A stretch of 47,757 nt of DNA from positions 1 through 47,757 of the forward strand of contig DWXF01000032.1 of assembly GCA_019119335.1 (NCBI GenBank), written 5' to 3'. Each line of letters begins with the position of its first letter. The stretch's first letter is position 1. This stretch comes from Candidatus Flavonifractor merdavium (GTDB lineage: Bacteria > Bacillota > Clostridia > Oscillospirales > Oscillospiraceae). Below, one piece after another: positions 17,000 to 25,735 of the stretch. A model generated the notes under the pieces. The model was not told the origin of the DNA, made no database searches, and saw nothing but the letters and a program-made list of their open reading frames with translations. The translations under genes and the position numbers were made by a program.

Positions 17000-17051
17000 T
17001 GAAACGAATTCTGGGAGCATATGAAACGAAATGTGCAGACATTTGAAACGA
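17000..17051 (+). repeat. Three TGAAACGA boxes at 22-bp period upstream of tctC
   Basis: Identical octamers TGAAACGA start at 17000, 17022 and 17044, each exactly 22 bases apart, or about two helical turns. The first two are embedded in imperfect symmetry (CAGAA..TTCTG at 16994-17013; GCATAT..ATGTGC at 17017-17036). They lie 70-120 bases upstream of the probable transporter promoter in an otherwise A+T-rich stretch, a layout expected of an activator array. Confidence 0.75.
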
Positions 17052-17104
17052 GAACAGAAATTCTAATTTTTAGGGCGGGATTCAAGGCTATTTGCGAATA
17101 GAAA

Positions 17105-17161
17105 GGGGGACAGGGTTTTGCTATCATAGGGGCACGGTAGTGAAGCAGAACCCTTTCCCCC
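17105..17161 (+). promoter_or_regulatory. Probable tctC promoter inside a long inverted repeat
   Basis: TTTTGCTATCAT contains an extended -10 (TGC before TATCAT at 17122-17127) with no convincing -35, as in activator-dependent promoters. An imperfect 18-base inverted repeat surrounds it: GGGGGACAGGGTTTTGCT at 17105-17122 and its near complement at 17144-17161, with one mismatch and one G.T pair. A small GGGC/GCCC hairpin follows at 17163-17174. Confidence 0.55.
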
Positions 17162-17213
17162 GGGCGGACGCCCAAATGTAGTGTGAATGTGAATGAAAGG
17201 AAGGAATTGCACA

Positions 17214-18326
17214 ATGAAACTGAGAAAATTGGCCGCATTGCTTCTCTCTGCATCCATGGTCGCGGGCCTGCTGGCCGGCTGCGGCAACACCGCCAGCAAT
17301 GACCAGGGCGCCGGCAATACCGGCGACGCCAACAGCGAACAGACCGGCGAGGTGAATAACGCCTCCGGCGAGAGCAGCCTGAAAGGCAAGCGGGTCCGTG
17401 TGGTGATCGGCTCCACCTCCACCGGCGGCGACTCCTACATGATCGCCGACATGGTCACCCGTTATCTGGGCGAGGAGATGGGCTTCAACGGCAAGGTTGA
17501 CGCCGTGGGCAACGCCCAGGCTCTGGACGCCGTCAGCAAGGCCGACGGCGACGGCACCACCATCATGATGTTCCACGACATGGCCTACCTGAGCGTGCTG
17601 TTCGGCGCCGTGGGCGAGGAGTACTCCCTGGAGAACCTGACCGTGGGTCCCCGTATCGGCGTGAACCCCGGCGGCTGCTTTGTGGCCCATGCCGACGCCC
17701 CCTACAACAACCTGAGCGAGGCCGCCCAGTGGCTGAAGGACAATCCGGACCAGACCCTGCGGGTGAACATTGAGTCCGGCTCCGCCTCTCACCTGGACTT
17801 CGTGGTGTGGTACATGTGGGTCAAGGAGCAGTACGGCGACGACGTGGCCAGCCGGATCAAGGCTCTGGTGGGCGGCACCACCGACGAGAAGAAGCAGCGC
17901 CTGTGGGACGGCAACGCCGACATCATCTACGCCGACTACTCCTCCTGCGTGGAGTTCACCAAGGAGGGCGTGGACGCCCAGCTGGCCATGAAGCTGTTCG
18001 ACACCTGCGGCAACCTGGAGGGCAGCGGCGTCATCAGCATGGCTGACGACGGCATCACCTTCAACGGCGAGCCCTTCGATTTCAACAAGGACTTCTTCAT
18101 GCTCTTCCCCAAGGACATGGATGAGGGAATCCTGAACGAGATCACCGCCGCCATGCAGAAGGTGTGCGAGAACCCCGACTTCCAGGCCGAGATGGCCAAC
18201 CTGATGTACAGCAACGTCACCGCTGAGGACGCCGATCTGGAGGCTTCCCGCCAGTTCATCACGGACAAGAGCGCCATTGCCCAGCAGATCATCGACGTGG
18301 CCCCCAGCCTGGACGAGCTGACCTAA
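17214..18326 (+). CDS. tctC: Tripartite tricarboxylate transporter substrate-binding lipoprotein (TctC family)
   Basis: 370 residues. The N-terminus MKLRKLAALLLSASMV ending in the lipobox LLAGC is a lipoprotein signal; the mature protein would start at Cys23, tethered outside the membrane, followed by a Ser/Asn/Gly-rich linker. The rest has the TctC (Bug) fold with VVIGSTSTGGDSYMIADMV near the start of the mature domain. Bug proteins bind carboxylates and deliver them to the TctAB channel. The ATG at 17214 has AAAGGAAGGA about eight bases upstream. First gene of the transporter-aldarate operon; a galactarate or glucarate ligand is inferred from the neighbours. Confidence 0.9.
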   Translation: MKLRKLAALLLSASMVAGLLAGCGNTASNDQGAGNTGDANSEQTGEVNNASGESSLKGKRVRVVIGSTSTGGDSYMIADMVTRYLGEEMGFNGKVDAVGNAQALDAVSKADGDGTTIMMFHDMAYLSVLFGAVGEEYSLENLTVGPRIGVNPGGCFVAHADAPYNNLSEAAQWLKDNPDQTLRVNIESGSASHLDFVVWYMWVKEQYGDDVASRIKALVGGTTDEKKQRLWDGNADIIYADYSSCVEFTKEGVDAQLAMKLFDTCGNLEGSGVISMADDGITFNGEPFDFNKDFFMLFPKDMDEGILNEITAAMQKVCENPDFQAEMANLMYSNVTAEDADLEASRQFITDKSAIAQQIIDVAPSLDELT

Positions 18327-18340
18327 TCGAACATGATACC

Positions 18341-18386
18341 GCGCCCCGCTGAAACCCGACCGGTGGTTGGCGTTTCGGCGGGGCGC
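18341..18386 (+). other. Intercistronic hairpin between tctC and tctB
   Basis: A 15-base stem (18341-18355 with 18372-18386, one G.U pair) has no T-run after it. Such hairpins after binding-protein genes usually protect the upstream mRNA or lower read-through, so that more binding protein than membrane subunit is made. Confidence 0.65.
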
Positions 18387-18418
18387 CTGCGTGACCATCG
18401 TGAAAGAGAGGTAACAAG

Positions 18419-18871
18419 ATGCACATCAATGTGGTCTATTCCACCCAGCATTGGATCTTTCCCACCATCACCATCGGCATCCTGGTGATCCTGGGCGTGC
18501 TCCTCATCGTTCTGGAGGGCCGGGCCCGCGTCAAGGCGGGCAAGGGCTTTTTTGCCAAGCCCGGCCGCTTCTTTGAGGAGAACTATGACAAGGTAAAGTT
18601 CTGGGGCTGTCTGGCGCTGATGTTTGTCTATTTCTTTTTCCTGGACAAGATCGGCTTTACCATCTGGTCCATCGTCTGCCTGTTCCTGTTCAACACCCTG
18701 TTCGCCAACAAGCAGCAGATGAAAAATCCCAGGTATCACATCACCAGCCTGATCATCTCCGTGGTGGCCTGCGTGGTTATCAGCCTGGTGTTCGGTACCC
18801 TGTTTGCCATCACCCTGCCCTCCGGCCTCTGCACCATCGAGATCCCGGCCCTGGGCTTTATCCTCTACTAA
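18419..18871 (+). CDS. tctB: Tripartite tricarboxylate transporter small membrane subunit (TctB family)
   Basis: 150 residues with four hydrophobic segments (about 13-32, 60-76, 80-95 and 108-145), the size and layout of TctB. TctB is poorly conserved in sequence, so the call rests on topology and on its place between tctC and tctA. It forms the membrane part of the transporter with TctA. An AGAGAGGTAA ribosome site precedes the ATG; tctA follows 18 bases later. Confidence 0.85.
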   Translation: MHINVVYSTQHWIFPTITIGILVILGVLLIVLEGRARVKAGKGFFAKPGRFFEENYDKVKFWGCLALMFVYFFFLDKIGFTIWSIVCLFLFNTLFANKQQMKNPRYHITSLIISVVACVVISLVFGTLFAITLPSGLCTIEIPALGFILY

Positions 18872-18889
18872 GAAAGGCTGGTGTGATTC

Positions 18890-20404
18890 ATGGGATTTGA
18901 GCTTCCGTTTGTCATCGGCCCGGAATACATCGCCGTGGCCCTGTTCGGCGTGGTCATCGGCATCATCTTCGGCGCCATCCCCGGTATGACCGCCACCATG
19001 GCGGTGGCCGTGTTCCTCCCCCTAACCTACGCCTACTCCATGGAGATGGCCCTCTATCTGCTGCTGGGCCTGTACGTGGGCGGCATCTCCGGCGGCCTGG
19101 TGCCCGCCATCCTCATCAATATCCCCGGCACGCCTTCGTCGGTGTGTACCACCTTCGACGGCAACCCCATGGCGGCCCGGGGCGAAAGTGAACGGGCCCT
19201 GAAAATCGGCGTCACCTCCTCCTTCTTCGGCGGCATGATCTCCCTGGTGGTGCTGGCCCTGTTCACCCCCATCCTGGCCGGCTGGGCCATCAAGTTCTCC
19301 GCCGTGGAGAAGTTCCTCATCATCCTCTTCGCCCTCACCGTCATCGCCGCCCTCTCCCGGGGCCAGATGCTCCGGGGCCTGTGGATCGGCATGCTGGGCG
19401 TGCTGGTGGCCATGATGAACCAGTTCTCCGTCAACAACGAGTACCGCATGGTGCCCGAGTTCCTCAAGAGCGAGATGCAGAGCGGCTTCCAGCTCTTCCC
19501 CGTGCTCATCGGCCTGTTCGCCATCTCCGAGATGCTCCAGCAGTGTGAGACGGGCATGCACGCCTCCTATTCCAAGGAGGATACCAAGGGTATCAGCAAC
19601 GTGGTGAAATTCAAGTTCACCCGTGACTTCAAGGGCCAGATCGTCAACGTGTTCCGCTCCGCCCTGCTGGGCACCTTCATGGGCATCCTCCCCGGTGTGG
19701 GCGGCTCCGCCGCTTCCCTCATCGCCTATTCCCAGGCCAAGAGCTGGTCCAAGCACCCCGAGCTGCTGGGCACCGGCGTGCCTGAGGGCCTGATCGCCTC
19801 CGAGACCTCCAACAACGGCCTCACCGGCGGCGCCCTGGTGCCCCTGCTGAGCCTGGGCATCCCCGGCGACTCCACCACCGCCGTGCTCATTGGCGCCTTC
19901 ATGCTCCAGGGCATTCAGGTGGGCCCCCTGTTCATCACCAACAACCCCGACATCTGGAACACCATCCTGGTGGCCCTGCTGTGCTGCAACATCCTGATGT
20001 ATGTGGTCATGTTCTTCCCCATCAAGCTGCTGGCCAAGATCATCCTCATTCCCCAGGAGCGGCTGTACCCCGTGGTGCTCATGATGTGTACCGTGGGCGC
20101 ATACGCCACCCTGAACGGCCGGATGTTCGACGTGTGGTGCCTGCTGCTCTTCGGCATTATCGGCCTGCTCATTAAAAAGTTCCACTTCCCCGTGTCCTGC
20201 TTCCTCATCGGCTTCATCCTGGGCGGTGACCTGGAGGACTACTTCATTCAGGTGCTCACCGCTTACGACGGCTACCTCACCGGCCTGTTTATCCGCCCCA
20301 TGGCCTGGGTCATCTGGGTGCTGATCGTTCTGTCCGTGATCTATGCCGTGCTGGATAACCGCAAGGCCAAGCGGCAGGAGAAGGAAATGGCCGACAAGAA
20401 GTAA
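18890..20404 (+). CDS. tctA: Tripartite tricarboxylate transporter large membrane subunit (TctA family)
   Basis: 504 residues and about a dozen membrane helices, the usual TctA length. Family signatures are clear: GAIPGMTATMAVAVFLP near the start, LINIPGTPSSVCTTFDGNPMA, GILPGVGGSAASLIAYSQAK and LSLGIPGDSTTAVLIGAFM. TctA is the main ion-coupled translocation subunit and takes the carboxylate delivered by TctC. It lies directly before the galactarate dehydratase gene, 21 bases apart, which supports an aldarate substrate. Confidence 0.95.
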   Translation: MGFELPFVIGPEYIAVALFGVVIGIIFGAIPGMTATMAVAVFLPLTYAYSMEMALYLLLGLYVGGISGGLVPAILINIPGTPSSVCTTFDGNPMAARGESERALKIGVTSSFFGGMISLVVLALFTPILAGWAIKFSAVEKFLIILFALTVIAALSRGQMLRGLWIGMLGVLVAMMNQFSVNNEYRMVPEFLKSEMQSGFQLFPVLIGLFAISEMLQQCETGMHASYSKEDTKGISNVVKFKFTRDFKGQIVNVFRSALLGTFMGILPGVGGSAASLIAYSQAKSWSKHPELLGTGVPEGLIASETSNNGLTGGALVPLLSLGIPGDSTTAVLIGAFMLQGIQVGPLFITNNPDIWNTILVALLCCNILMYVVMFFPIKLLAKIILIPQERLYPVVLMMCTVGAYATLNGRMFDVWCLLLFGIIGLLIKKFHFPVSCFLIGFILGGDLEDYFIQVLTAYDGYLTGLFIRPMAWVIWVLIVLSVIYAVLDNRKAKRQEKEMADKK

Positions 20405-20425
20405 TCCAAAGGGAGTATGGAAACT

Positions 20426-21946
20426 ATGAGCGCACCGCTGTATATCAAGGTAAAAGACGCGGACAATGTGGCCATCGCGGTGGAGGATATCGCCAAAGGC
20501 ACCCAGGTGATGCCGGGCGTGGTTACCCGGGAAGAGATTCCCCAGGCCCACAAGATTGCGTTGACCGACATCCCCAAGGGGGGAGAGGTGGTCCGCTACG
20601 GTGTGGTGCTCGGCTACGCCAAGGACCCAATCCCTGTGGGCGCGTGGATCAACGAGCACATGCTGGACCTGCCCCAGTCCCCCTCCCTGGAGGATATGCC
20701 CTTCGGCACCAACCTGGTGGATAAGCAGGACCTGCCCGATCCCACCCGCACCACCTGGATGGGCTACCGCAACCAGACCGGCCCCGCCGGCACCCGCAAT
20801 CTGCTGGGCATCGTCACCACCGTACAGTGTGCCGCCGGCGTGGTCAACGTGGCGGTGGAGCGCATCAGGAAGGAGCTGCTTCCCAAGTACCCCAATGTGG
20901 ACGATGTGGTGGCCATCAACCACCCCTACGGCTGCGGCGTGGCCATCAAGGCCCGGGAGGCCCACATCCCCATCCGGGCGGTGACCAACCTCATCCGCCA
21001 CCCCAACTTCGGCGGGGAGCTGATGGTGGTGGGTCTGGGCTGTGAAAAGCTCACCTACGACATGGTGCTTCCCCCCGAGGATATCACCCCGGAGAACACC
21101 CTCACCCTCCAGGACTACAAGGGCCACGACGCCATGATGAACGCCCTGATGGAGATGGCCGAGCAGAAGCTGAAAAAGCTCAACCAGCGCCGCCGGGAGG
21201 AGCTGCCTCTCAGCGAGCTGCTCATCGGCATGCAGTGCGGCGGATCGGACGCCTTCTCCGGCCTCACCGCCAACCCCAGCGCCGGCTATGCCGCCGATAT
21301 GCTGGTAAAGGGCGGGGCCACCGTAATGTTCAGCGAGGTCACCGAGGTGCGGGACGGCGTGCATCTGCTGGCCGCCCGCTGCCGGGACGGGGCCACCCGG
21401 GACAAGCTGGCCGCCGAGATGAAGTGGTACGACGACTACCTGGAGGCCGGCGGCGTGGACCGGGACGCCAACCCCACCCCCGGCAACAAGAAGGGCGGTC
21501 TGGCCAACATTGTGGAAAAGGCCATGGGCTCCATCGCCAAGTCGGGCGCCGCTCCTATTGAGCAGGTCCTCTCCCCGGCGGAGAAGCCCACCAGGCACGG
21601 CCTCATTTACGCCGCCACCCCCGCCAGCGACATCGTCTGCGGACCCTGCCAGCTGGCCAGCGGCATCGGCCTGCAGGTCTTTATGACCGGCCGGGGCACC
21701 CCCTACGGCCTGGCCGCCGCCCCGGTGATCAAGGTCTGTTCCCGCAACGAGATGAAGGAACACTGGTTTGACCTCATTGACGTCAACGCCGGTCCCATCG
21801 CCACCGGGGAAAAGACCATTGCCGATGTGGGCACCGAGCTCTTCGAGCTCATTCTGGACGTGGCCAGCGGCGTGAAGAAGCCCTACTCCGACCAGTACGG
21901 CTTCCACAACGACGTGTGCATCTTCAATCCCGCGCCCATTACCTAA
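20426..21946 (+). CDS. garD: Galactarate dehydratase (UxaA/GarD family)
   Basis: 506 residues. An N-terminal SAF-like domain (about 1-95, [22 protein letters not shown]) precedes the large GarD/UxaA domain with [36 protein letters not shown] and [27 protein letters not shown]. The enzyme dehydrates galactarate to 5-keto-4-deoxyglucarate, the same product as GudD; altronate is the alternative substrate of the superfamily. The second ATG (20426) is chosen because GGGAG lies ten bases before it but only one base before the first ATG (20417). Near the C-terminus are [20 protein letters not shown] and [11 protein letters not shown], typical of GarD. Confidence 0.88.
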   Translation: MSAPLYIKVKDADNVAIAVEDIAKGTQVMPGVVTREEIPQAHKIALTDIPKGGEVVRYGVVLGYAKDPIPVGAWINEHMLDLPQSPSLEDMPFGTNLVDKQDLPDPTRTTWMGYRNQTGPAGTRNLLGIVTTVQCAAGVVNVAVERIRKELLPKYPNVDDVVAINHPYGCGVAIKAREAHIPIRAVTNLIRHPNFGGELMVVGLGCEKLTYDMVLPPEDITPENTLTLQDYKGHDAMMNALMEMAEQKLKKLNQRRREELPLSELLIGMQCGGSDAFSGLTANPSAGYAADMLVKGGATVMFSEVTEVRDGVHLLAARCRDGATRDKLAAEMKWYDDYLEAGGVDRDANPTPGNKKGGLANIVEKAMGSIAKSGAAPIEQVLSPAEKPTRHGLIYAATPASDIVCGPCQLASGIGLQVFMTGRGTPYGLAAAPVIKVCSRNEMKEHWFDLIDVNAGPIATGEKTIADVGTELFELILDVASGVKKPYSDQYGFHNDVCIFNPAPIT

Positions 21947-21964
21947 ATAGGTTTGCACCAGGCT

Positions 21965-21987
21965 CCCGCCGGGAAGGCTCCGGCGGG
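21965..21987 (+). other. Small GC hairpin between garD and the racemase homologue gene
   Basis: CCCGCCGG (21965-21972) pairs with CCGGCGGG (21980-21987) around a seven-base loop, without a T-run. It lies 40 bases before the next ATG and may tune processing or read-through within the operon. Confidence 0.5.
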
Positions 21988-22026
21988 GGCCGCAGGCGCA
22001 CCTGACGATTGAGGAGGCGAAAACCA

Positions 22027-23337
22027 ATGCAAATCAAACAGGGCGGCGTGGTCTCCCAGCTGCTGGCGGGCGTACCCATTCCCCCCATGTTCCGGGCCCG
22101 GCAGCTTTTTCCCCAAGAGCACATTGAGCCGGCGGATATCCCCGCGGCGGTGATGGAGCAGCTGAACCGGGAGCCCTTCCGCTCCAAAGTGCAGCCCGGC
22201 ATGGAGATCGCCATTACCGCCGGCAGCCGGGGCATTGCCAACGTGGATATCATCACCCGCGCCGTGGTGGACTTTGTCAAGTCCCGGGGGGGCACCCCCT
22301 TCATCGTCCCCGCCATGGGCAGCCACGGCGGCGCCACGGCGGAGGGCCAGCTGGAGATCCTGGCGGGCTATGGCATCACCCCGGACACCATGGGCTGCCA
22401 GATCCGCAGCAGCATGGAGGTGGTGGAGCTGGGCGTCTCCGACACCGGCATGCCGGTATATATGGACAAAAACGCCTACCAGGCCGACGGCATCATTCTC
22501 TCCTGCCGCCTGAAACCCCACAACGCCTTCCGGGGCCCCTACGAGAGCGGACCCTGCAAGATGATGACGGTGGGCCTGGGCAAGCAGAAGGGGGCCGAGC
22601 GGGTCCATGCCGAGGGCATGGGCAAGATCGGCCAGAACATCCCCTCCATGGCCCGGGTAGCCCTGGAGAAGGCTCCCATTCTCTTTGCCATCCCCTGCCT
22701 GGAGAACGCCTACGACCAGACCTGGAAGCTGGAGGCCATCGACAGGGACGACATTCTGACCCGGGAGCCGGAGCTTCTGAAAGAGGCCTTCGCCCACATG
22801 CCCTCTTTGCTGGTAGGGGAGTGCGATGTGCTCATTGTGGATGAAACCGGCAAGAATTACTCGGGCACCGGGGTGGACCCCAACATCACCGGCACCTTTT
22901 CCACCGAATACGCCCACGGCGGAGTCAAAGTCCAGCGCACCTGCTTTCTGGACCTGAGCCAGGCCAGCCACGGCAACGCCCTGGGGGTGGGGCTGGCCAA
23001 CGTGATCACCAGGCGGTTCTTTGACAAGATCGACCCGGAGATGATGTATCCCAACTGCATTACCTCCACCGTCCTCACCTCCGCCCGCATCCCCTGTGTG
23101 GTGGCCACCGACAAGGAGGCCATCCAGATGTGCATTCGCACCTGCAACGGCATCGAGCAAAATAATCCCCGTGTCATCCGTATCCCTAACAGCCTGCACA
23201 TTGGCCAGATCATGCTGAGCCGGGCTTACTACGAGGACGTGAAGGCGGGGAAGTGGTCCGGCCTGGAGGCGGTCTCCGAGCCGGAAGAGCTGCGCTTTGA
23301 CCCGGAGGGAGCTCTGCTCACCCCGATCCGGGGGTAA
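22027..23337 (+). CDS. LarA-type (lactate racemase domain) 2-hydroxy-acid racemase/epimerase homologue
   Basis: 436 residues, distinct from the LarA of the lactate operon but with all four cofactor and active-site positions: His100 (AMGSHGGATAEGQ), His165 (KPHNAF), Lys178 (GPCKMMTVGLG), which would anchor the nickel-pincer cofactor, and His194 (RVHAEGM). ITAGSRGIAN at 63-72 takes the place of SDHTRPVP. LarA homologues are known to racemise or epimerise several 2-hydroxy acids. Placement between garD and an AEC permease, before a flavin oxidoreductase, suggests an aldarate, glycerate, malate or tartrate-type substrate; which one is not determined. The ATG at 22027 follows a strong GAGGAGG. Confidence 0.8.
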   Translation: MQIKQGGVVSQLLAGVPIPPMFRARQLFPQEHIEPADIPAAVMEQLNREPFRSKVQPGMEIAITAGSRGIANVDIITRAVVDFVKSRGGTPFIVPAMGSHGGATAEGQLEILAGYGITPDTMGCQIRSSMEVVELGVSDTGMPVYMDKNAYQADGIILSCRLKPHNAFRGPYESGPCKMMTVGLGKQKGAERVHAEGMGKIGQNIPSMARVALEKAPILFAIPCLENAYDQTWKLEAIDRDDILTREPELLKEAFAHMPSLLVGECDVLIVDETGKNYSGTGVDPNITGTFSTEYAHGGVKVQRTCFLDLSQASHGNALGVGLANVITRRFFDKIDPEMMYPNCITSTVLTSARIPCVVATDKEAIQMCIRTCNGIEQNNPRVIRIPNSLHIGQIMLSRAYYEDVKAGKWSGLEAVSEPEELRFDPEGALLTPIRG

Positions 23338-23338
23338 G

Positions 23339-24247
23339 ATGGAAAGCTTCTTCAAAATGGTAGACGTGCAGTCGGTGCTCTTTATCTACATGGTGGTGGG
23401 CTTTTACTGCCGCAAGTCGGGCATCTTCAACGACGTGGCCCGGGATAAGCTCACCGACCTGGTGATCAAGATTACTTTGCCCTGCATGATCTTTGAATCC
23501 TTCAATATGCCCTTCAGCCTGGACACCCTGAAGCAGGGGGGACTGGCCATTCTCATCGCCGTGGTTATGGCGATGGCGGCCCTGCTGCTGGGCAAGGTCC
23601 TTTACAACCGCTTCAAGCCGGAGGAGAAATGCATCCTCCAGTACGGCACCCTGGTGAGTAACTCCGGCTTTGCCGGACTGCCAGTGGTCAGCGGGGCCTA
23701 CGGGGACGAGGGGCTGTTCCTGGGCTCCCTGTTCATCATCCCCACCCGCATTCTCATGTGGAGCGCCGGCATCTCTCTGTTTACCCGGGCGGACGCCAAG
23801 GACGCCTTCAAAAAGGTGATGCTCAACCCGGCCATCATCGCTGTGGAAGTGGGCATCCTCCGCATGGTCCTGCAAGTTCCCCTGCCCCACTTTGTGGACA
23901 GCGCGGTGGACAATCTGGGAGCCTGCACCTCTCCCATGGCCATGGCCCTGGTGGGGGCTATCCTGGCCGACGTGCCCTTAAAGTCGGTCTTTGACCCAAA
24001 GAGCTTCTATCTGGTGGCGGTGCGGCAGCTGTTTCTGCCCTTCCTCTGCCTGGCGGCCCTCAAGCTGCTGGCGGTGGATCCCCTGACCATCGGCGTCAGC
24101 GTGGCCCTCACCGGTATGCCCATCGGCTCAACCACCGCCATTCTGGCGCAAAAGTATGGGGCGGACGCCCAGTTCGCCTCCAAGTGTGTGTTTATTTCCA
24201 CCCTGACCAGTCTGGTCACCGTTCCTATTCTGACGCTGTTCCTTTAA
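23339..24247 (+). CDS. AEC-family (auxin efflux carrier-like) organic acid permease
   Basis: 302 residues with about ten hydrophobic helices in two halves, matching the AEC/malonate-malate permease family. Typical pieces are RKSGIFNDVARDKLTDLVIKITLPC in the first half, NSGFAGLPVVSGAYGDEGLFLGS in the crossover region and LTGMPIGSTTAILAQKYG near the end. Bacterial members carry mono- and dicarboxylates such as malate, malonate or lactate. The start codon is one base after the stop codon of the racemase homologue gene, so the two are translationally coupled and probably share a substrate. Confidence 0.85.
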   Translation: MESFFKMVDVQSVLFIYMVVGFYCRKSGIFNDVARDKLTDLVIKITLPCMIFESFNMPFSLDTLKQGGLAILIAVVMAMAALLLGKVLYNRFKPEEKCILQYGTLVSNSGFAGLPVVSGAYGDEGLFLGSLFIIPTRILMWSAGISLFTRADAKDAFKKVMLNPAIIAVEVGILRMVLQVPLPHFVDSAVDNLGACTSPMAMALVGAILADVPLKSVFDPKSFYLVAVRQLFLPFLCLAALKLLAVDPLTIGVSVALTGMPIGSTTAILAQKYGADAQFASKCVFISTLTSLVTVPILTLFL

Positions 24248-24265
24248 ACAGAAAGGAAGATCGCT

Positions 24266-25735
24266 ATGCAGCAGTCCTATGACGTCGTGATCATCGGCGG
24301 CGGCGTGGTGGGCAGCGCCATCGCCCGGGAGCTCTCCCGGTATAAGCTGCGCATCGCCGTGCTGGAGCAGGAGAGCGACGTCTGCACCCAGACCAGCGGC
24401 CGGAACACCGGTATGCTCCACGCCGGCTTCCTCTACAAGACCGGCACCCTCAAGGCCATCTGCGCCGTGGAGGGCAATCAGGAGTTTGACCGGGTGGCCG
24501 CTGAGCTGGACGTACCCTTCAAGCGCACCGGCAAGCTCATCGTGGGCTTTACCGACGAGGACCGGCAGCGCCTGGAAAACTTCAAGGCCCGGGGCGAGGC
24601 CAACGGCGTGAAGGGCCTGGAGATCATCGACCGGGCCCGGATGGATGAGCTGGACCCCAGCGCCGGCGGCAATTTCGCCATGTGGTGCCCGGCCAGCGGC
24701 ATCCTGGACCCCTTCCTCTACACCATCGCCCTGGCGGAAAACGCCGTCCACAACGGCGTGGAGTACCACCTGAACTGCGCCTTTACCGGCGAGACCCGGC
24801 AGGCCGACGGCAGCCACCTGCTCCACACTACCAAAGGAGATTTCCTCACCCGGTGGGTGGTGAACAGCGCGGGGCTCAACTCCGCCGTGGTCAGTGAACA
24901 GCTGGGTATCCCCGGCTACGTCATTAAGCCGGTGAAAGGGGAGTACTTCGTGCTGGATAAGCTGGCGGGGCAGTACGCCAAGATCCCCGTCTATCCCGCC
25001 CCCAATCCGGACAACACCTTCGACACCCACGCCACCCCCACGGTGGACGGCAACGTGCTGGTGGGGCCCGACAGCCAGCTGGCCCGGGATTTCCAGGACT
25101 ACGAGTCCACCCAGACCGCCATGGACGGCCTCATTGAGAGCGGCTCCCGCATGTTCAAGCACATGGACCGGGGCTACTTCATCCGCAACTTTGCCGGCAT
25201 CCGGCCCAAGCGCATCGACCCGGAGACGGGGGCGGTGCAGGACTTCGTGCTGGAGTGCCGGGACGAGGCGCCGGGGGTGGTCAACCTGGTGGGCATCGAG
25301 TCCCCCGGCCTGACCTCCGCCCTCCCCCTGGCCCGCCGGGCGGTGGCCCTGATCGCCGCCCGGGAGGAGCTGGTCCCCAACCCCGATTTCGACCCCATCC
25401 GCCGCGGCATCCGCCGGTTTGCCGACATGACCGACGAGGAGCGCTCGGCCGCCATCGCGGAGAACCCCGACTACGGCGAGATCTACTGCCGCTGTGAGAA
25501 GGTCACGAAAGCGGAGATCCTCCAGGCCATCCACAACCCCCTGGGGGTCCATACCGTCAACGGCGTGAAGGTACGCACCCGGGCCACCATGGGCCGCTGT
25601 CAGGGGGGCTACTGCGAGACCCGCATCACCGAGGCCCTCCACCAGGAGCTGGGGGAGGATTTTAAGGAGATCCACCTGGGGCCCGCGGGCTCCTGGATGT
25701 TTACCGGCGCGGTGAAAGGAGGGGACCGGGCATGA
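24266..25735 (+). CDS. FAD-dependent oxidoreductase with C-terminal [2Fe-2S] (BFD-like) domain, GlpA/LhgO-like
   Basis: 489 residues. The N-terminal DAO-fold FAD domain begins with VVIIGGGVVGSAIARELSRY; SGRNTGMLHAGFLYKTGTLKA and KRTGKLIVGF match the LhgO/GlpA branch that oxidises 2-hydroxy acids or glycerol-3-phosphate. A C-terminal BFD-like domain carries Cys408, Cys410 (YCRCEKV), Cys445 and Cys450 (GRCQGGYC) for a [2Fe-2S] cluster. The next two genes overlap it by four bases each and encode the usual partners, so the three form one complex. Annotation as anaerobic glycerol-3-phosphate dehydrogenase subunit A is common for such genes; here the aldarate and racemase context makes a 2-hydroxy acid more likely. 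The substrate is inferred. Confidence 0.85.
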   Translation: MQQSYDVVIIGGGVVGSAIARELSRYKLRIAVLEQESDVCTQTSGRNTGMLHAGFLYKTGTLKAICAVEGNQEFDRVAAELDVPFKRTGKLIVGFTDEDRQRLENFKARGEANGVKGLEIIDRARMDELDPSAGGNFAMWCPASGILDPFLYTIALAENAVHNGVEYHLNCAFTGETRQADGSHLLHTTKGDFLTRWVVNSAGLNSAVVSEQLGIPGYVIKPVKGEYFVLDKLAGQYAKIPVYPAPNPDNTFDTHATPTVDGNVLVGPDSQLARDFQDYESTQTAMDGLIESGSRMFKHMDRGYFIRNFAGIRPKRIDPETGAVQDFVLECRDEAPGVVNLVGIESPGLTSALPLARRAVALIAAREELVPNPDFDPIRRGIRRFADMTDEERSAAIAENPDYGEIYCRCEKVTKAEILQAIHNPLGVHTVNGVKVRTRATMGRCQGGYCETRITEALHQELGEDFKEIHLGPAGSWMFTGAVKGGDRA

